Assembly: GCA_015056795.1 (NCBI GenBank)
Contig: SVFO01000012.1
Coordinates: forward strand, 42,629-106,628
Length of the DNA: 64,000 nucleotides
Source: Lachnospiraceae bacterium
Lineage (GTDB): Bacteria > Bacillota > Clostridia > Lachnospirales > Lachnospiraceae
Direction of reading: 5' to 3'
Below the pieces are notes generated by a model. The model ran no database searches. It had not been told where the DNA came from and worked only from the letters and a program-made list of their open reading frames with translations. How positions within the stretch are numbered: position 1 is the stretch's first letter; each line of letters starts with the position of its first letter. This document shows positions 15,242 to 23,878 of this stretch, piece after piece. The translations under genes were made by a program, and so were the position numbers.

Positions 15242-16450
15242 ATGCGGGAGTTATTCTCAATGGATGAGAAAAATTATCCTCGTGACGGGAAGGTGTTTCG
15301 CAGGGATTCTGCACGCGCAATCATCCTGCAAGAGGGTAAGGTGCTCTTAATCCACTCAAAGAAATATGATTATTATAAATTTCCTGGAGGCGGCATCGAA
15401 GCTGGTGAGGATCCCGTGCAGGCCCTTTGCAGGGAGGTGCGGGAAGAGACTGGCTATGAGGTACAACAAAGCACCATTCGGGAATTTGGCTGTGTACCCA
15501 GGCGTCAAAGGGATGACATGAATGAGCAGGGGGTTTTTGCACAGGACAATTACTATTATTTCTGTGAGATAATGGATCAAAAGCAGGCAGATAGAAAGCT
15601 GGATGATTATGAGCGGGAGGAAGGCTTCACGCCGGTATGGATGGAGCCCTTCGCTGCCAGTCAACATAACAGGTATTGCGATGCCTCACGGGAAGGCCTG
15701 GACGCACGGATGGTACGCCGCGAGGCAAAGGTATTGGATCTGGTGGATCTCGAGATAAGAAAGCTGGAGCGACAAACGAGGCAAATGAATACGCTGGAAG
15801 CATTAGGCCATCCGGAATATTTTGCAATGCTGGAGTTTGTAAGACAACAATTAGGGGAAGAGGGGACGGAGTATTCCGGAAGCGGAAAAATCGAAATTGC
15901 TTACAGCAGATATGATCATACGAAGCGTGTTCTTGCATGGGCACTGCGGTTATATCAGGCATCGGAGCGCAAAGAGGAGATCCGCTTTGACGAGCTAATG
16001 ATTGCCACCATTTTTCACGACGTCGGGCGAAGACGGGCAGAGGAGCTGCATGTTTCCCATGCGGAGGCAGGCATTCCCATCACAAAGGAATATTTAACAG
16101 GGATGGGCTATGCAGCGGATAAGGTGGAATATATTTGTAGCCTGGTGGCACAGCATTCCGACAAGTATCGCATGAAGAAGGAAGTGCTGGACAGGGGACT
16201 TTTGATGCTGATGGAGGCAGATCTTTTGGACGACATGGGGGCGCAGGGAATTGTCATGGACTGCATGATCACGGAGAGCCGAAATCCTAATGCCAGATTT
16301 GAAGATTGTCTTGACCATATCACAAGATATACCCTCAGACAGCAAGAGGAAGACAATCCCATGGTAAGCCCGGAAGGAATCGCTTTTTGGAATGAAAAGA
16401 CAAAGCTGACGCAGGAATTTGTGCAGGCATTACGGCGGGATCTGGCGTAG
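15242..16450 (+). CDS. NUDIX hydrolase fused to HD-domain phosphohydrolase
   Basis: Residues about 20-150 form a NUDIX domain with the box GGGIEAGEDPVQALCREVREE, matching Gx5Ex7REUxEE. Residues about 235-390 form an HD domain: YDHTKRV, then IFHDVGRRRAEE and HSDKY. Both halves hydrolyse phosphate compounds, so the fusion may clean up nucleotides, but no substrate can be named. The start is ATG 15242 behind a GGGGGAA; the 402-residue length holds both domains. A GNAT-free, soluble protein. The next gene begins 25 bases on. Confidence 0.88.
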   Translation: MRELFSMDEKNYPRDGKVFRRDSARAIILQEGKVLLIHSKKYDYYKFPGGGIEAGEDPVQALCREVREETGYEVQQSTIREFGCVPRRQRDDMNEQGVFAQDNYYYFCEIMDQKQADRKLDDYEREEGFTPVWMEPFAASQHNRYCDASREGLDARMVRREAKVLDLVDLEIRKLERQTRQMNTLEALGHPEYFAMLEFVRQQLGEEGTEYSGSGKIEIAYSRYDHTKRVLAWALRLYQASERKEEIRFDELMIATIFHDVGRRRAEELHVSHAEAGIPITKEYLTGMGYAADKVEYICSLVAQHSDKYRMKKEVLDRGLLMLMEADLLDDMGAQGIVMDCMITESRNPNARFEDCLDHITRYTLRQQEEDNPMVSPEGIAFWNEKTKLTQEFVQALRRDLA

Positions 16451-16475
16451 AATTGTGAAAGGCAGGGGAAGGGTT

Positions 16476-17354
16476 ATGCTTAAGAAGGAAAGACAAGTTT
16501 TTCTAAGGCTTTTTGTCTGGTGTTTTTTGGTAGTTAGCCTGACGTTAAGCGCTGTGGCGCCTGCTTTGGCGGACATGGGAGAAAAGCCCAGCGTTACTCT
16601 GAAAATCATAAACGCACCCCCTGGTCCCTATGCGGCGGCGCTTTTTGTAAAAGGTGAGCCTCATACGGAGGAAGAACTCAAAAGATTTTCTGATCAGTGG
16701 GAAAAGAGTGCCGATGGCAGGCTGCGTAATAAGGTATTGCAGATGGAGGCGAATGGATACCGCGTTGCCGAGCATCCGGGAGCGGGCCTTTTTGTCTACA
16801 CGACAGATGATGATTACAGATATTTCCAGGGAGCTTTCAAATTTACCTATTATGCCCCCAGCACCTTTAAGGCCTGCGTGGTTACGTCTGATTTTTCCAT
16901 CATCAGTGATCATGAGCTCACGTCCAGCAGATATGCCTGCAAGGCTATTTTCGATGCCGGCACGGGAGAGCTTTACGAGGATTTGGAAGCCTACGAGGAA
17001 GACGACAGGAAGGTTTGGACGAGGTCGCTGTATTTCCTGATGGCAACGCTGATTGTTGAGGGGATTTTCTTATTGATCTTCGGCTTAGCGCACCTAAGAA
17101 ACTTCGTGATTTTCTTGATCATGAACGTGCTGACGCAAGCTTATTTGCATTACACTGTCTGGGCTTATCGCGTAGATAAGGGCAGCGGGCTGGGGGCAAG
17201 TATTCACTGGGCAGGCACGGAGCTTATGATCCTGATCATCGAAACGCTGGTTTATACCATTACCATGAAGGAGAAAAATGGAAAACGCTGGAAATGCTTT
17301 TTATACGGCATCGTAGCAAATATTTTGAGTGCATTTTGCAGTTTCTTGAATTAA
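16476..17354 (+). CDS. Predicted membrane protein with signal peptide, unknown function
   Basis: 292 residues. Residues 1-33 look like a signal peptide (basic start, hydrophobic core, cleavage near ALAD). About 160 residues of extracytoplasmic domain follow, starting KPSVTLKIINAPPGPYAAAL, then three or four membrane helices from about residue 190 to the end. I do not recognise the family; clostridial relatives with this layout exist as hypothetical proteins. ATG 16476 has AGGGGAAGGG before it. It lies between the NUDIX-HD gene and a serine hydrolase in a same-strand run. Confidence 0.75.
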   Translation: MLKKERQVFLRLFVWCFLVVSLTLSAVAPALADMGEKPSVTLKIINAPPGPYAAALFVKGEPHTEEELKRFSDQWEKSADGRLRNKVLQMEANGYRVAEHPGAGLFVYTTDDDYRYFQGAFKFTYYAPSTFKACVVTSDFSIISDHELTSSRYACKAIFDAGTGELYEDLEAYEEDDRKVWTRSLYFLMATLIVEGIFLLIFGLAHLRNFVIFLIMNVLTQAYLHYTVWAYRVDKGSGLGASIHWAGTELMILIIETLVYTITMKEKNGKRWKCFLYGIVANILSAFCSFLN

Positions 17355-17373
17355 TTAAGGGAGGACAAAAGAC

Positions 17374-18507
17374 ATGGAAAGCTTTAACGCAGAAAAGATG
17401 ACGGAATATTTGGATTCCTTGTTAGACTTAGGGATTCCTTCGGTAGATTGTATTGTTTATCAGGATCACAAGCAGATCTATCGTCACATGAATGGTACGG
17501 TCAATACGGAAAAAACGCAGGCCGTGGCTGAGGATCAGAGATATTTGATGTTCTCCATGACGAAGGTGCAGACGATGACGGCAATCATGCAGCTTGTAGA
17601 GCAGGGAAAGCTTTCGCTGGAGGACGAGGTTGCAAGCTATCTTCCTGCATACAAGAATGTTAAGGTAAAGACGGAGCAGGGCGTGGAGGACTTAAAATGG
17701 CCCTTAAAGATCAGACATCTGGTGTCCATGCAGTCTGGATTGGATTATGATTTGGAGCGTCCTGGCATTGTTCGCGTATTGAAGGAAAAGGGACAGAAGG
17801 CGACGACGAGAGAGATCGTGGATGCTTTTACGGAATCTCCCTTGCAGTTCCAGCCTGGATCACATTTTTGCTATAGCCTGAGCCATGACGTGGCAGCGGC
17901 AGTTCTCGAGGTTGTTACGGGCATGAGCTTTAGCGAGTATTTGAAAAAGAATCTTTGGGAGCCCCTTGGCATGAAGAATACCTTCTTCGCAAATCCCGAC
18001 AACCAGGGCTTGGAGCGACTGGCACAGCAGTATATTGCCACGGAAAAGGGGATTGTTCCGATGGAGCAGACCTGTAACTATCAGCTGTCCGAAAGCTATG
18101 AGAGTGGTGGAGCTGGACTCGTCAGCTGTACGGAGGATTATGCCATTCTCGCAGACACAATTGCCTGCGGTGGCATTTCTGCAAAGGGTGTTCGAATTCT
18201 GCAGCCAGAATCCGTGGAGAAGATTAAGCAGAATCTCCTTTACGCAGATTCCTTGAAGGACATTGCGAATACGATGGGAAGAGTAGGTTATGGCTATGGC
18301 TGTGGCATGCAAATCCTGATGAATCCTGAAATGATCGGATCAACGGCTCCAGCAGGCGTTTTTGGATGGGATGGAGCCGCAGGAAGCTGCATTCAAATGG
18401 ACACGGCATCAAAGATGAGCTTTGTATATATCATGCATGTCAGGAATTGTGGCATGGCATATGGCATCATTCATCCGACGCTGCGTGACATGGTGTTTAC
18501 GAAGTAA
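17374..18507 (+). CDS. Beta-lactamase-family serine hydrolase
   Basis: 377 residues of the class C beta-lactamase/DD-peptidase superfamily. SMTK at residues 61-64 is the SxxK nucleophile motif, YSLS near residue 168 stands for the YxN/YSN motif, and GWDGAAGS near the C-terminus takes the place of the KTG-like HxG. There is no signal peptide, so it is more likely an intracellular esterase or peptidase than a resistance enzyme. GGGAGG precedes the ATG. It precedes the DUF4832 gene by one base. Confidence 0.88.
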   Translation: MESFNAEKMTEYLDSLLDLGIPSVDCIVYQDHKQIYRHMNGTVNTEKTQAVAEDQRYLMFSMTKVQTMTAIMQLVEQGKLSLEDEVASYLPAYKNVKVKTEQGVEDLKWPLKIRHLVSMQSGLDYDLERPGIVRVLKEKGQKATTREIVDAFTESPLQFQPGSHFCYSLSHDVAAAVLEVVTGMSFSEYLKKNLWEPLGMKNTFFANPDNQGLERLAQQYIATEKGIVPMEQTCNYQLSESYESGGAGLVSCTEDYAILADTIACGGISAKGVRILQPESVEKIKQNLLYADSLKDIANTMGRVGYGYGCGMQILMNPEMIGSTAPAGVFGWDGAAGSCIQMDTASKMSFVYIMHVRNCGMAYGIIHPTLRDMVFTK

Positions 18508-18508
18508 G

Positions 18509-20104
18509 ATGATAGAATTAGTACGCTTGATTAATCGAATTCCCTTTTTGTTCTCTTGGCTTCCCTTTTGCAAGCATGCAACAAAGATGTCCTTGCTTCT
18601 CTGGATGGCTGGAAATTTGTTTGCAATGCAGCTTGGAAACGATTTCCTCAATATGGATCATCGAAAGCTGGAGAAGATCCAAGAGGTCAGCTATGTGGAG
18701 TCCTTAGAGTATGTGGAGAATCCTGGCATTGGCTTTTATGTTCCAGTGTATGTCCACTACAAGGAGGACGAAAATCAGATTCCAGAGTATTCGGGAAGAC
18801 TGTTGCATTTGCGCTTGGACATTTCTGAGTTTGGCACGAAGAGCGGAAGAGCTGGCAAGGAGCTCTCAGCAAATATGCTGGAGGCCTTTGAGGAATTGCT
18901 GGCGAGCTTGGAAGAGGGTGGATGCTGTGCCATTGTGCGATTTTCTTATGATCCATGGTTTAGCGGAAGGCAAACTTATGAACCGACCATGGAAATGCTG
19001 CTGCGACATCAGGAGCAGCTGGGTGAGGTAATGAGCAGGCATGCCGAAGCAGTCATATCCGTGGAGTGTGGACTGTTTGGCAAATGGGGCGAGATGCATG
19101 GCTCTACGGCATGCTCGCAGGAGAACTTCAATCTGGCAATTGATCAGTGGCTTGCCGTGCTTCCTGAGTCCATTCCCATCAGTGTCCGCACGCCAAGTCA
19201 GTACTGCGGCTGGTGTGGCATTGCCCTAAATGAGATTGCGGGGCAGATCACGGATCCTGGACAGAAGGAATATCGCGTCGGTATTTACAATGATGGATAC
19301 CTCGCATCCGGTTCGGATCTGGGAACCTATGTCAACCGGGAAAAAGAGGTGGAATGGCTTTCCCATCAGGCAAAGCATACCGTCTTTGGAGGCGAGGCTG
19401 GGACAAATTATGGCAGGAAGGGTGAAATCGGACTGACGTCCTCCTATGTGGAGAAGGAAGCCTATTTAACGCATTTAACTTACTTGAACGGGTTCTGGAA
19501 TGAGCAGCTGGTAAATGCCCTAAAGAGTGAGGTCTATGAGGGAAGCGACGAACGATATCTGGGTGGTTCGGGCTATGATTATGTCAGGAATCACATGGGT
19601 TATCGATTTGTCCTTCGCAGCGTTCGCGTGACAAAGGAAAATCCGCAGGGTAAGAACCTAAAATTGGAAGTGGACGTGGAGAATGTCGGATTTGCCAATT
19701 TGGTGAAGCCGAAGGAGGTGACCATCCTTCTCGTGGATGCATCGCGTGAGCTTTGTTATCCGTTCACGGGGACAGAACTTTTGAATGTAGAAGGTGGCAG
19801 CATGAGTGGCGGAGATCCGACGAAATGGGATTCGAGGGAGACCACGGTGCTACGCGCATCCATCCCGATTTCCGAGAACCTTTCCTTGGGACAATATCGC
19901 GTTTACCTGCGTATCGCAAGGCCGGGAGCAGAGACGATGTGGGATGCAGAGAATATGGGGAGTAATTATCCTGTTCGTTTTGCAAATGAGGGAGAACAGC
20001 TTTGGGAGGAAAATCTTGCGGCGAATTTTCTCGGAACGATTACAGTGACGGAGCCGCCAGAGAAATTAGAATGGAATTACGAGTTTGGAATTCTGAATAA
20101 ATAA
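18509..20104 (+). CDS. DUF4874/DUF4832 domain protein
   Basis: 531 residues. After a hydrophobic N-terminal segment (about residues 28-46, possible signal anchor) comes a TIM-barrel-like region starting at NPGIGFYVPV, with FSYDPW and SVECGLFGKWGEMHG, matching DUF4874, then a beta-sandwich part from FVLRSVRVT onward matching DUF4832. Such proteins are probably secreted or surface carbohydrate-active, but no activity is established here. Start ATG 18509 is directly behind the hydrolase stop and lacks a clear ribosome site, which suggests translational coupling; a later ATG near 18588 is possible. Confidence 0.78.
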   Translation: MIELVRLINRIPFLFSWLPFCKHATKMSLLLWMAGNLFAMQLGNDFLNMDHRKLEKIQEVSYVESLEYVENPGIGFYVPVYVHYKEDENQIPEYSGRLLHLRLDISEFGTKSGRAGKELSANMLEAFEELLASLEEGGCCAIVRFSYDPWFSGRQTYEPTMEMLLRHQEQLGEVMSRHAEAVISVECGLFGKWGEMHGSTACSQENFNLAIDQWLAVLPESIPISVRTPSQYCGWCGIALNEIAGQITDPGQKEYRVGIYNDGYLASGSDLGTYVNREKEVEWLSHQAKHTVFGGEAGTNYGRKGEIGLTSSYVEKEAYLTHLTYLNGFWNEQLVNALKSEVYEGSDERYLGGSGYDYVRNHMGYRFVLRSVRVTKENPQGKNLKLEVDVENVGFANLVKPKEVTILLVDASRELCYPFTGTELLNVEGGSMSGGDPTKWDSRETTVLRASIPISENLSLGQYRVYLRIARPGAETMWDAENMGSNYPVRFANEGEQLWEENLAANFLGTITVTEPPEKLEWNYEFGILNK

Positions 20105-20132
20105 ATTACCGAAGGTAAGGAGGGTATCAGCT

Positions 20133-21248
20133 TTGACGGAAAACAGACCTTTTGTTCCTTGGGAACAGATGAACAACTTCATGGTGGATGCATTTGAGGG
20201 CTATGGCGTGCCGAGGGAGGATGCGAAGATCTGCGCAGACGTGCTGCTAGAGTCAGATCGCAGAGGCATCGAGAGCCATGGCTGTAATCGCTTTAAGCCG
20301 ATTTACATCGACAGAATCGTAAAGGGGACGCTTCTTCCGAAAACGGAGCTCGAAATCCTGAAGGAGACGCCGACTACGGTGGTCATGGATGCGCATGACG
20401 GCATGGGTATGGTGGCAAGCTATCACATGATGAAGAAGCTGATCGAGAAGGCAAAGACCTATGGCATGGCTGGAGGTGCAATTCGCAACAGCACGCACTA
20501 TGGGATTGCAGGATACTGGACGGATATGGCCTGCAAGGAGGGACTCATCGGCATTACGGGAACGAATGCGAGACCTTCGATTGCACCGACGTTTGGCGTG
20601 GAGAACATGTTGGGAACTAATCCCTTAACCTTCTCGCTTCCAACGGATGAGGAATTTCCATTCTGCTTAGATTGTGCGACCTCGATCGTACAGCGTGGCA
20701 GAATTGAATATTATGCGAGGGAAGGAAAGCCCGTTCCTGCGGGCGTCGTTATTTCCGAGCAGGGTGAAGCAATGACGGACAGTGCACAGATTTTGAAGGA
20801 TTTAGTTGCTGGTACAGCAGCGCTGGCACCACTTGGCGGTATTGGCGAGGAGACTGCAGGCTATAAGGGCTATGGCTACGCGACGGTTGTGGAGATTCTC
20901 TCCGCAGCACTTTCTGGCGGTGAGTTTATGAAGGCGCTGACGGGCGTGGATGAACAGGGCAAGCCGAAAATGTATCATCTCGGTCACTTCTTCTTTGTTG
21001 TGAATCCCGAAGCATTTATGGGGCTTGATGAGTTTAAGAGAATTGCAGGAGAAATTTGTCGTGCGCTTCGTGCCTCCAAGAAGGCACCTGGCGAGAGCAG
21101 GATTTATACGGCGGGAGAAAAGGAGCATGATGTTTGGCTGTTCCGCAAGGACAAGGGCGTTCCCGTGGGTGAGGCCGTGCAAAAGGATATTTTGACCGTG
21201 AGGAATGCATTGGGCCTGAATTATCATTTTGGATTTGAGGATCGTTAG
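20133..21248 (+). CDS. Ldh_2-family malate/L-lactate (ureidoglycolate-type) dehydrogenase
   Basis: 371 residues of the NAD(P)-dependent malate/lactate dehydrogenase superfamily that is unrelated to classic LDH. ESHGCNRF holds the catalytic His, NSTHYGIAGYW and GTNARPSIAPTFG are typical, and KGYGYATVVEIL closes the active site. It reduces a 2-oxo acid or oxidises its 2-hydroxy form; the substrate is not fixed by these motifs. The start is TTG 20133, eight bases after TAAGGAGGG. It is the last non-B12 gene before cbiF. Confidence 0.88.
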   Translation: MTENRPFVPWEQMNNFMVDAFEGYGVPREDAKICADVLLESDRRGIESHGCNRFKPIYIDRIVKGTLLPKTELEILKETPTTVVMDAHDGMGMVASYHMMKKLIEKAKTYGMAGGAIRNSTHYGIAGYWTDMACKEGLIGITGTNARPSIAPTFGVENMLGTNPLTFSLPTDEEFPFCLDCATSIVQRGRIEYYAREGKPVPAGVVISEQGEAMTDSAQILKDLVAGTAALAPLGGIGEETAGYKGYGYATVVEILSAALSGGEFMKALTGVDEQGKPKMYHLGHFFFVVNPEAFMGLDEFKRIAGEICRALRASKKAPGESRIYTAGEKEHDVWLFRKDKGVPVGEAVQKDILTVRNALGLNYHFGFEDR

Positions 21249-21281
21249 GGGTTGTTATTAAATATTTGCTGAGGGGAAGTC

Positions 21282-22040
21282 ATGGTTTATTTTGTGGGAG
21301 CGGGAAGCGGTGCGCCAGATTTGATCACGGTGCGTGGAAAGAACTTGCTGGAAAAGGCGGATGTGATCATCTACGCAGGTTCCCTGGTGAATCCAGAGCT
21401 TTTGCAATATGCGAAAGCGGGATGTGAATTACATAACAGCGCAAAGCTGACGCTGGAAGAAATTGTTGCGCTGATGGAAGAAGCGGAAAAGGCGGGGAAG
21501 ATGACGGTTCGTCTGCACACGGGAGAGCCTAGCATTTACGGGGCCGTACGGGAACAGATGGACGCGCTGGATGCGCGGGGGATCGCCTATGAGAGCTGCC
21601 CTGGCGTCAGTGCTTGCTTTGGCGCGGCGGCTTCCCTAAATTTGGAATTTACGCTGCCAGAGGTATCGCAGTCGCTCATCATTACGAGAATGGCTGGGAA
21701 AACCTCCGTTCCTGAAAAGGAATCGATCGAAAGCTTTGCGGCCCATGGAGCAAGCATGGCGATTTATTTAAGCGCTGGAATGCTGGAGGAGCTTTCCAAA
21801 AGGCTGATCGCAGGCGGCTATTCCAAGGATACGCCAGTTGCGCTTGTCTATAAGGCGACCTGGCCTGAGGAGCAAAGCTATCTTTGCACGGTGGAGACCT
21901 TGCCTGCCGTTGCGGCGGAGCATCAGATCAACAAGATTGCCGTGGTGCTTGTCGGGGATGCCATTGCGCAGAGCGGATATGCAAGATCGAGACTTTATGC
22001 GCCAGATTTTTCAACGGAATACCGCGCGGCAAAAGATTGA
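21282..22040 (+). CDS. cbiF: Cobalt-precorrin-4 (C11)-methyltransferase
   Basis: A SAM-dependent class III methyltransferase (tetrapyrrole family) that methylates C11. GAGSGAPDLITVRG at the start, YAGSLVNPELL and HTGEPSIYGAVREQ are the usual CbiF/CobM landmarks, and 252 residues is standard. AGGGGAAG precedes ATG 21282. It reopens the corrin-ring block; cbiG follows after three bases, in line with CbiF product being the CbiG substrate. Confidence 0.95.
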   Translation: MVYFVGAGSGAPDLITVRGKNLLEKADVIIYAGSLVNPELLQYAKAGCELHNSAKLTLEEIVALMEEAEKAGKMTVRLHTGEPSIYGAVREQMDALDARGIAYESCPGVSACFGAAASLNLEFTLPEVSQSLIITRMAGKTSVPEKESIESFAAHGASMAIYLSAGMLEELSKRLIAGGYSKDTPVALVYKATWPEEQSYLCTVETLPAVAAEHQINKIAVVLVGDAIAQSGYARSRLYAPDFSTEYRAAKD

Positions 22041-22043
22041 GAG

Positions 22044-23114
22044 GTGTCAAAAGTGATCCTTCGGATATGTACGTTTACGGCACAGGGCGAGGCCTTGGCT
22101 CATCGGATGTTAGAGGAATGGCAGGAGATCATCCCGCAATATCGAAGGAAGGATACTCCTTTAGAACAATGGACGGGAGAGTGCTTTGCAAAGCACCTCC
22201 CCATTCTCTTTGTGGGGGCATGCGGTATTGCGGTGCGTGCCATTGCACCATTTGTGAAGGACAAGCTGTCTGACAGCGCCGTGTTGGTCATGGATGAGCG
22301 TGGTCAATATGTGATTCCGTTGCTTTCAGGACATATGGGCGGGGCGAATGAATTGGCGGAGCAGATCGCGAAGCAGGTAGGTGCAACGCCAGTATTGACG
22401 ACGGCAACGGATGTGGAAGGACTCTTTTCCGTTGATGTCTTTGCAAAGAAAAATGGGCTGCGTATCATGAATCGGGAAGGGATTCGCGAGGTGTCGGCGA
22501 AGCTTCTTCGCGGCGAAGCTGTGACCATCACCTGGGATGATCAGGTGACATGCGCGCAACAGGTGGATGAGTTAAAAGGACAGGGACAAGCGGAGACGGA
22601 AACTGGTTTTTTGCCGAAAGGAATTCAGGTAGTTCCCTTTGAGACAAAGGATGTTGACATCCGAATTGTAACGAGAAATGGCTTAGGACAGTTGGAGGAG
22701 AAGACGCAGAAGCTTTTGCTTTTGGCGAAGGAATATCTTCTTGGAATTGGATGTAAAAAAGGAAAATCCTTTTTGGAATTAGATACTTTCTTACGGGAGC
22801 ATATTTCGTGGAAGCTTGAAGATGAGATCTATGCCATCGCCTCCATTGACTTAAAGACAAGGGAGGAAGGCTTGTGGGAATTGGCGCAGTATTATCACAT
22901 TCCTTTCATGACCTATTCGGCGGAAGCGCTGGAGAGCGTCGAGGGTGACTTCTCGGAATCAGAGTTTGTCCGAGAAAAGACGGGCGTCGCCAATGTTTGT
23001 GAGCGTGCGGCCATGTACGCCGCAGGAGAAGGCGGGGCATTAATTCAAAAAAAGGAAGCAGAGAACGGTATGACTGTGGCAGTGGCGCGGAGAAAACCAG
23101 TGATCTATCTATAG
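22044..23114 (+). CDS. cbiG: Cobalt-precorrin-5A hydrolase
   Basis: CbiG opens the delta-lactone of cobalt-precorrin-5A and releases acetaldehyde, a step unique to the anaerobic pathway. The N-terminal part carries FVGACGIAVRAIAPFVKDK and PLLSGHMGGANELA; the C-terminal part has the LGIGCKKG opening and TGVANVCERAA. 356 residues fits. It starts at GTG 22044 (MSKVILR) or GTG 22053; the GAGAGG just before fits the second slightly better. Tight spacing with cbiF and cbiH indicates one operon. Confidence 0.94.
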   Translation: MSKVILRICTFTAQGEALAHRMLEEWQEIIPQYRRKDTPLEQWTGECFAKHLPILFVGACGIAVRAIAPFVKDKLSDSAVLVMDERGQYVIPLLSGHMGGANELAEQIAKQVGATPVLTTATDVEGLFSVDVFAKKNGLRIMNREGIREVSAKLLRGEAVTITWDDQVTCAQQVDELKGQGQAETETGFLPKGIQVVPFETKDVDIRIVTRNGLGQLEEKTQKLLLLAKEYLLGIGCKKGKSFLELDTFLREHISWKLEDEIYAIASIDLKTREEGLWELAQYYHIPFMTYSAEALESVEGDFSESEFVREKTGVANVCERAAMYAAGEGGALIQKKEAENGMTVAVARRKPVIYL

Positions 23115-23125
23115 GGTGGGACAGA

Positions 23126-23878
23126 ATGAAAAAGGTGATTTATGTTGTTGGCATGGGGCCAGGAAATCAGGTGGGAATGACGCAGGAGGCGAAAGGTGTT
23201 TTAGAGGCCTGCGACGTTATCGTTGGTTATACGACATACGCAGAATTGTTAAAACCATATTTCCCTGAAAAGGAGTATGTCACGACGGCCATGCGGCAGG
23301 AAATTGAGAGATGTAGGCTGTGCTATGATTTGGCATCACAGGGAAAGCAGGTTGCGCTGGTGTGCAGCGGTGATGCTGGCGTGTATGGCATGGCAGCCCC
23401 CATGTATGAGCTCCTGCCAGAGTATGAGATGAAGCCTGGCTATGAGGACATTCAGCTGGAAATCGTTTGCGGCGTTACTGCTGCGAACAGCGGGGCAGCG
23501 ATCTTGGGAGCACCGTTAAATCATGATTATTGTGTGATCAGCTTAAGCGACCTTCTGACCTCTTGGGAGACGATTGAAAAGCGTCTTCGCGCGGCAATCT
23601 TGGGAGATTTTGCGATTGCCATTTATAATCCTTCCAGTCATAAGCGCAAGGATTATTTGAAGCGGGCGTGTGAGATTCTGTTGGATGCAGGGGCAAGTCC
23701 TGACAGGGCTTGTGGCTATGTCAGGAACATTGGCAGGGACGGAACGGAGAAGCACGTGATGACGCTGCAAGAGCTTTTAGGGCAAGAGGTTGACATGTTT
23801 ACGACGGTGTTTATCGGGAATTCTCAGTCATATTTGGAGAAGGAGTGCCTTATCACCAAACGGGGGTATTCGTTATGA
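23126..23878 (+). CDS. cbiH: Cobalt-precorrin-3B C17-methyltransferase
   Basis: A SAM-dependent tetrapyrrole methyltransferase that methylates C17 and causes ring contraction. VGMGPGNQVGMTQEA, VGYTTYAELL and CSGDAGVYGMA are characteristic, and YNPSSHKRKDYL occurs late. 250 residues is typical; no ferredoxin-like extension is fused. GGGTGGGAC precedes ATG. Its stop overlaps the start of the fusion gene by four bases (ATGA), coupling their translation. Confidence 0.95.
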   Translation: MKKVIYVVGMGPGNQVGMTQEAKGVLEACDVIVGYTTYAELLKPYFPEKEYVTTAMRQEIERCRLCYDLASQGKQVALVCSGDAGVYGMAAPMYELLPEYEMKPGYEDIQLEIVCGVTAANSGAAILGAPLNHDYCVISLSDLLTSWETIEKRLRAAILGDFAIAIYNPSSHKRKDYLKRACEILLDAGASPDRACGYVRNIGRDGTEKHVMTLQELLGQEVDMFTTVFIGNSQSYLEKECLITKRGYSL

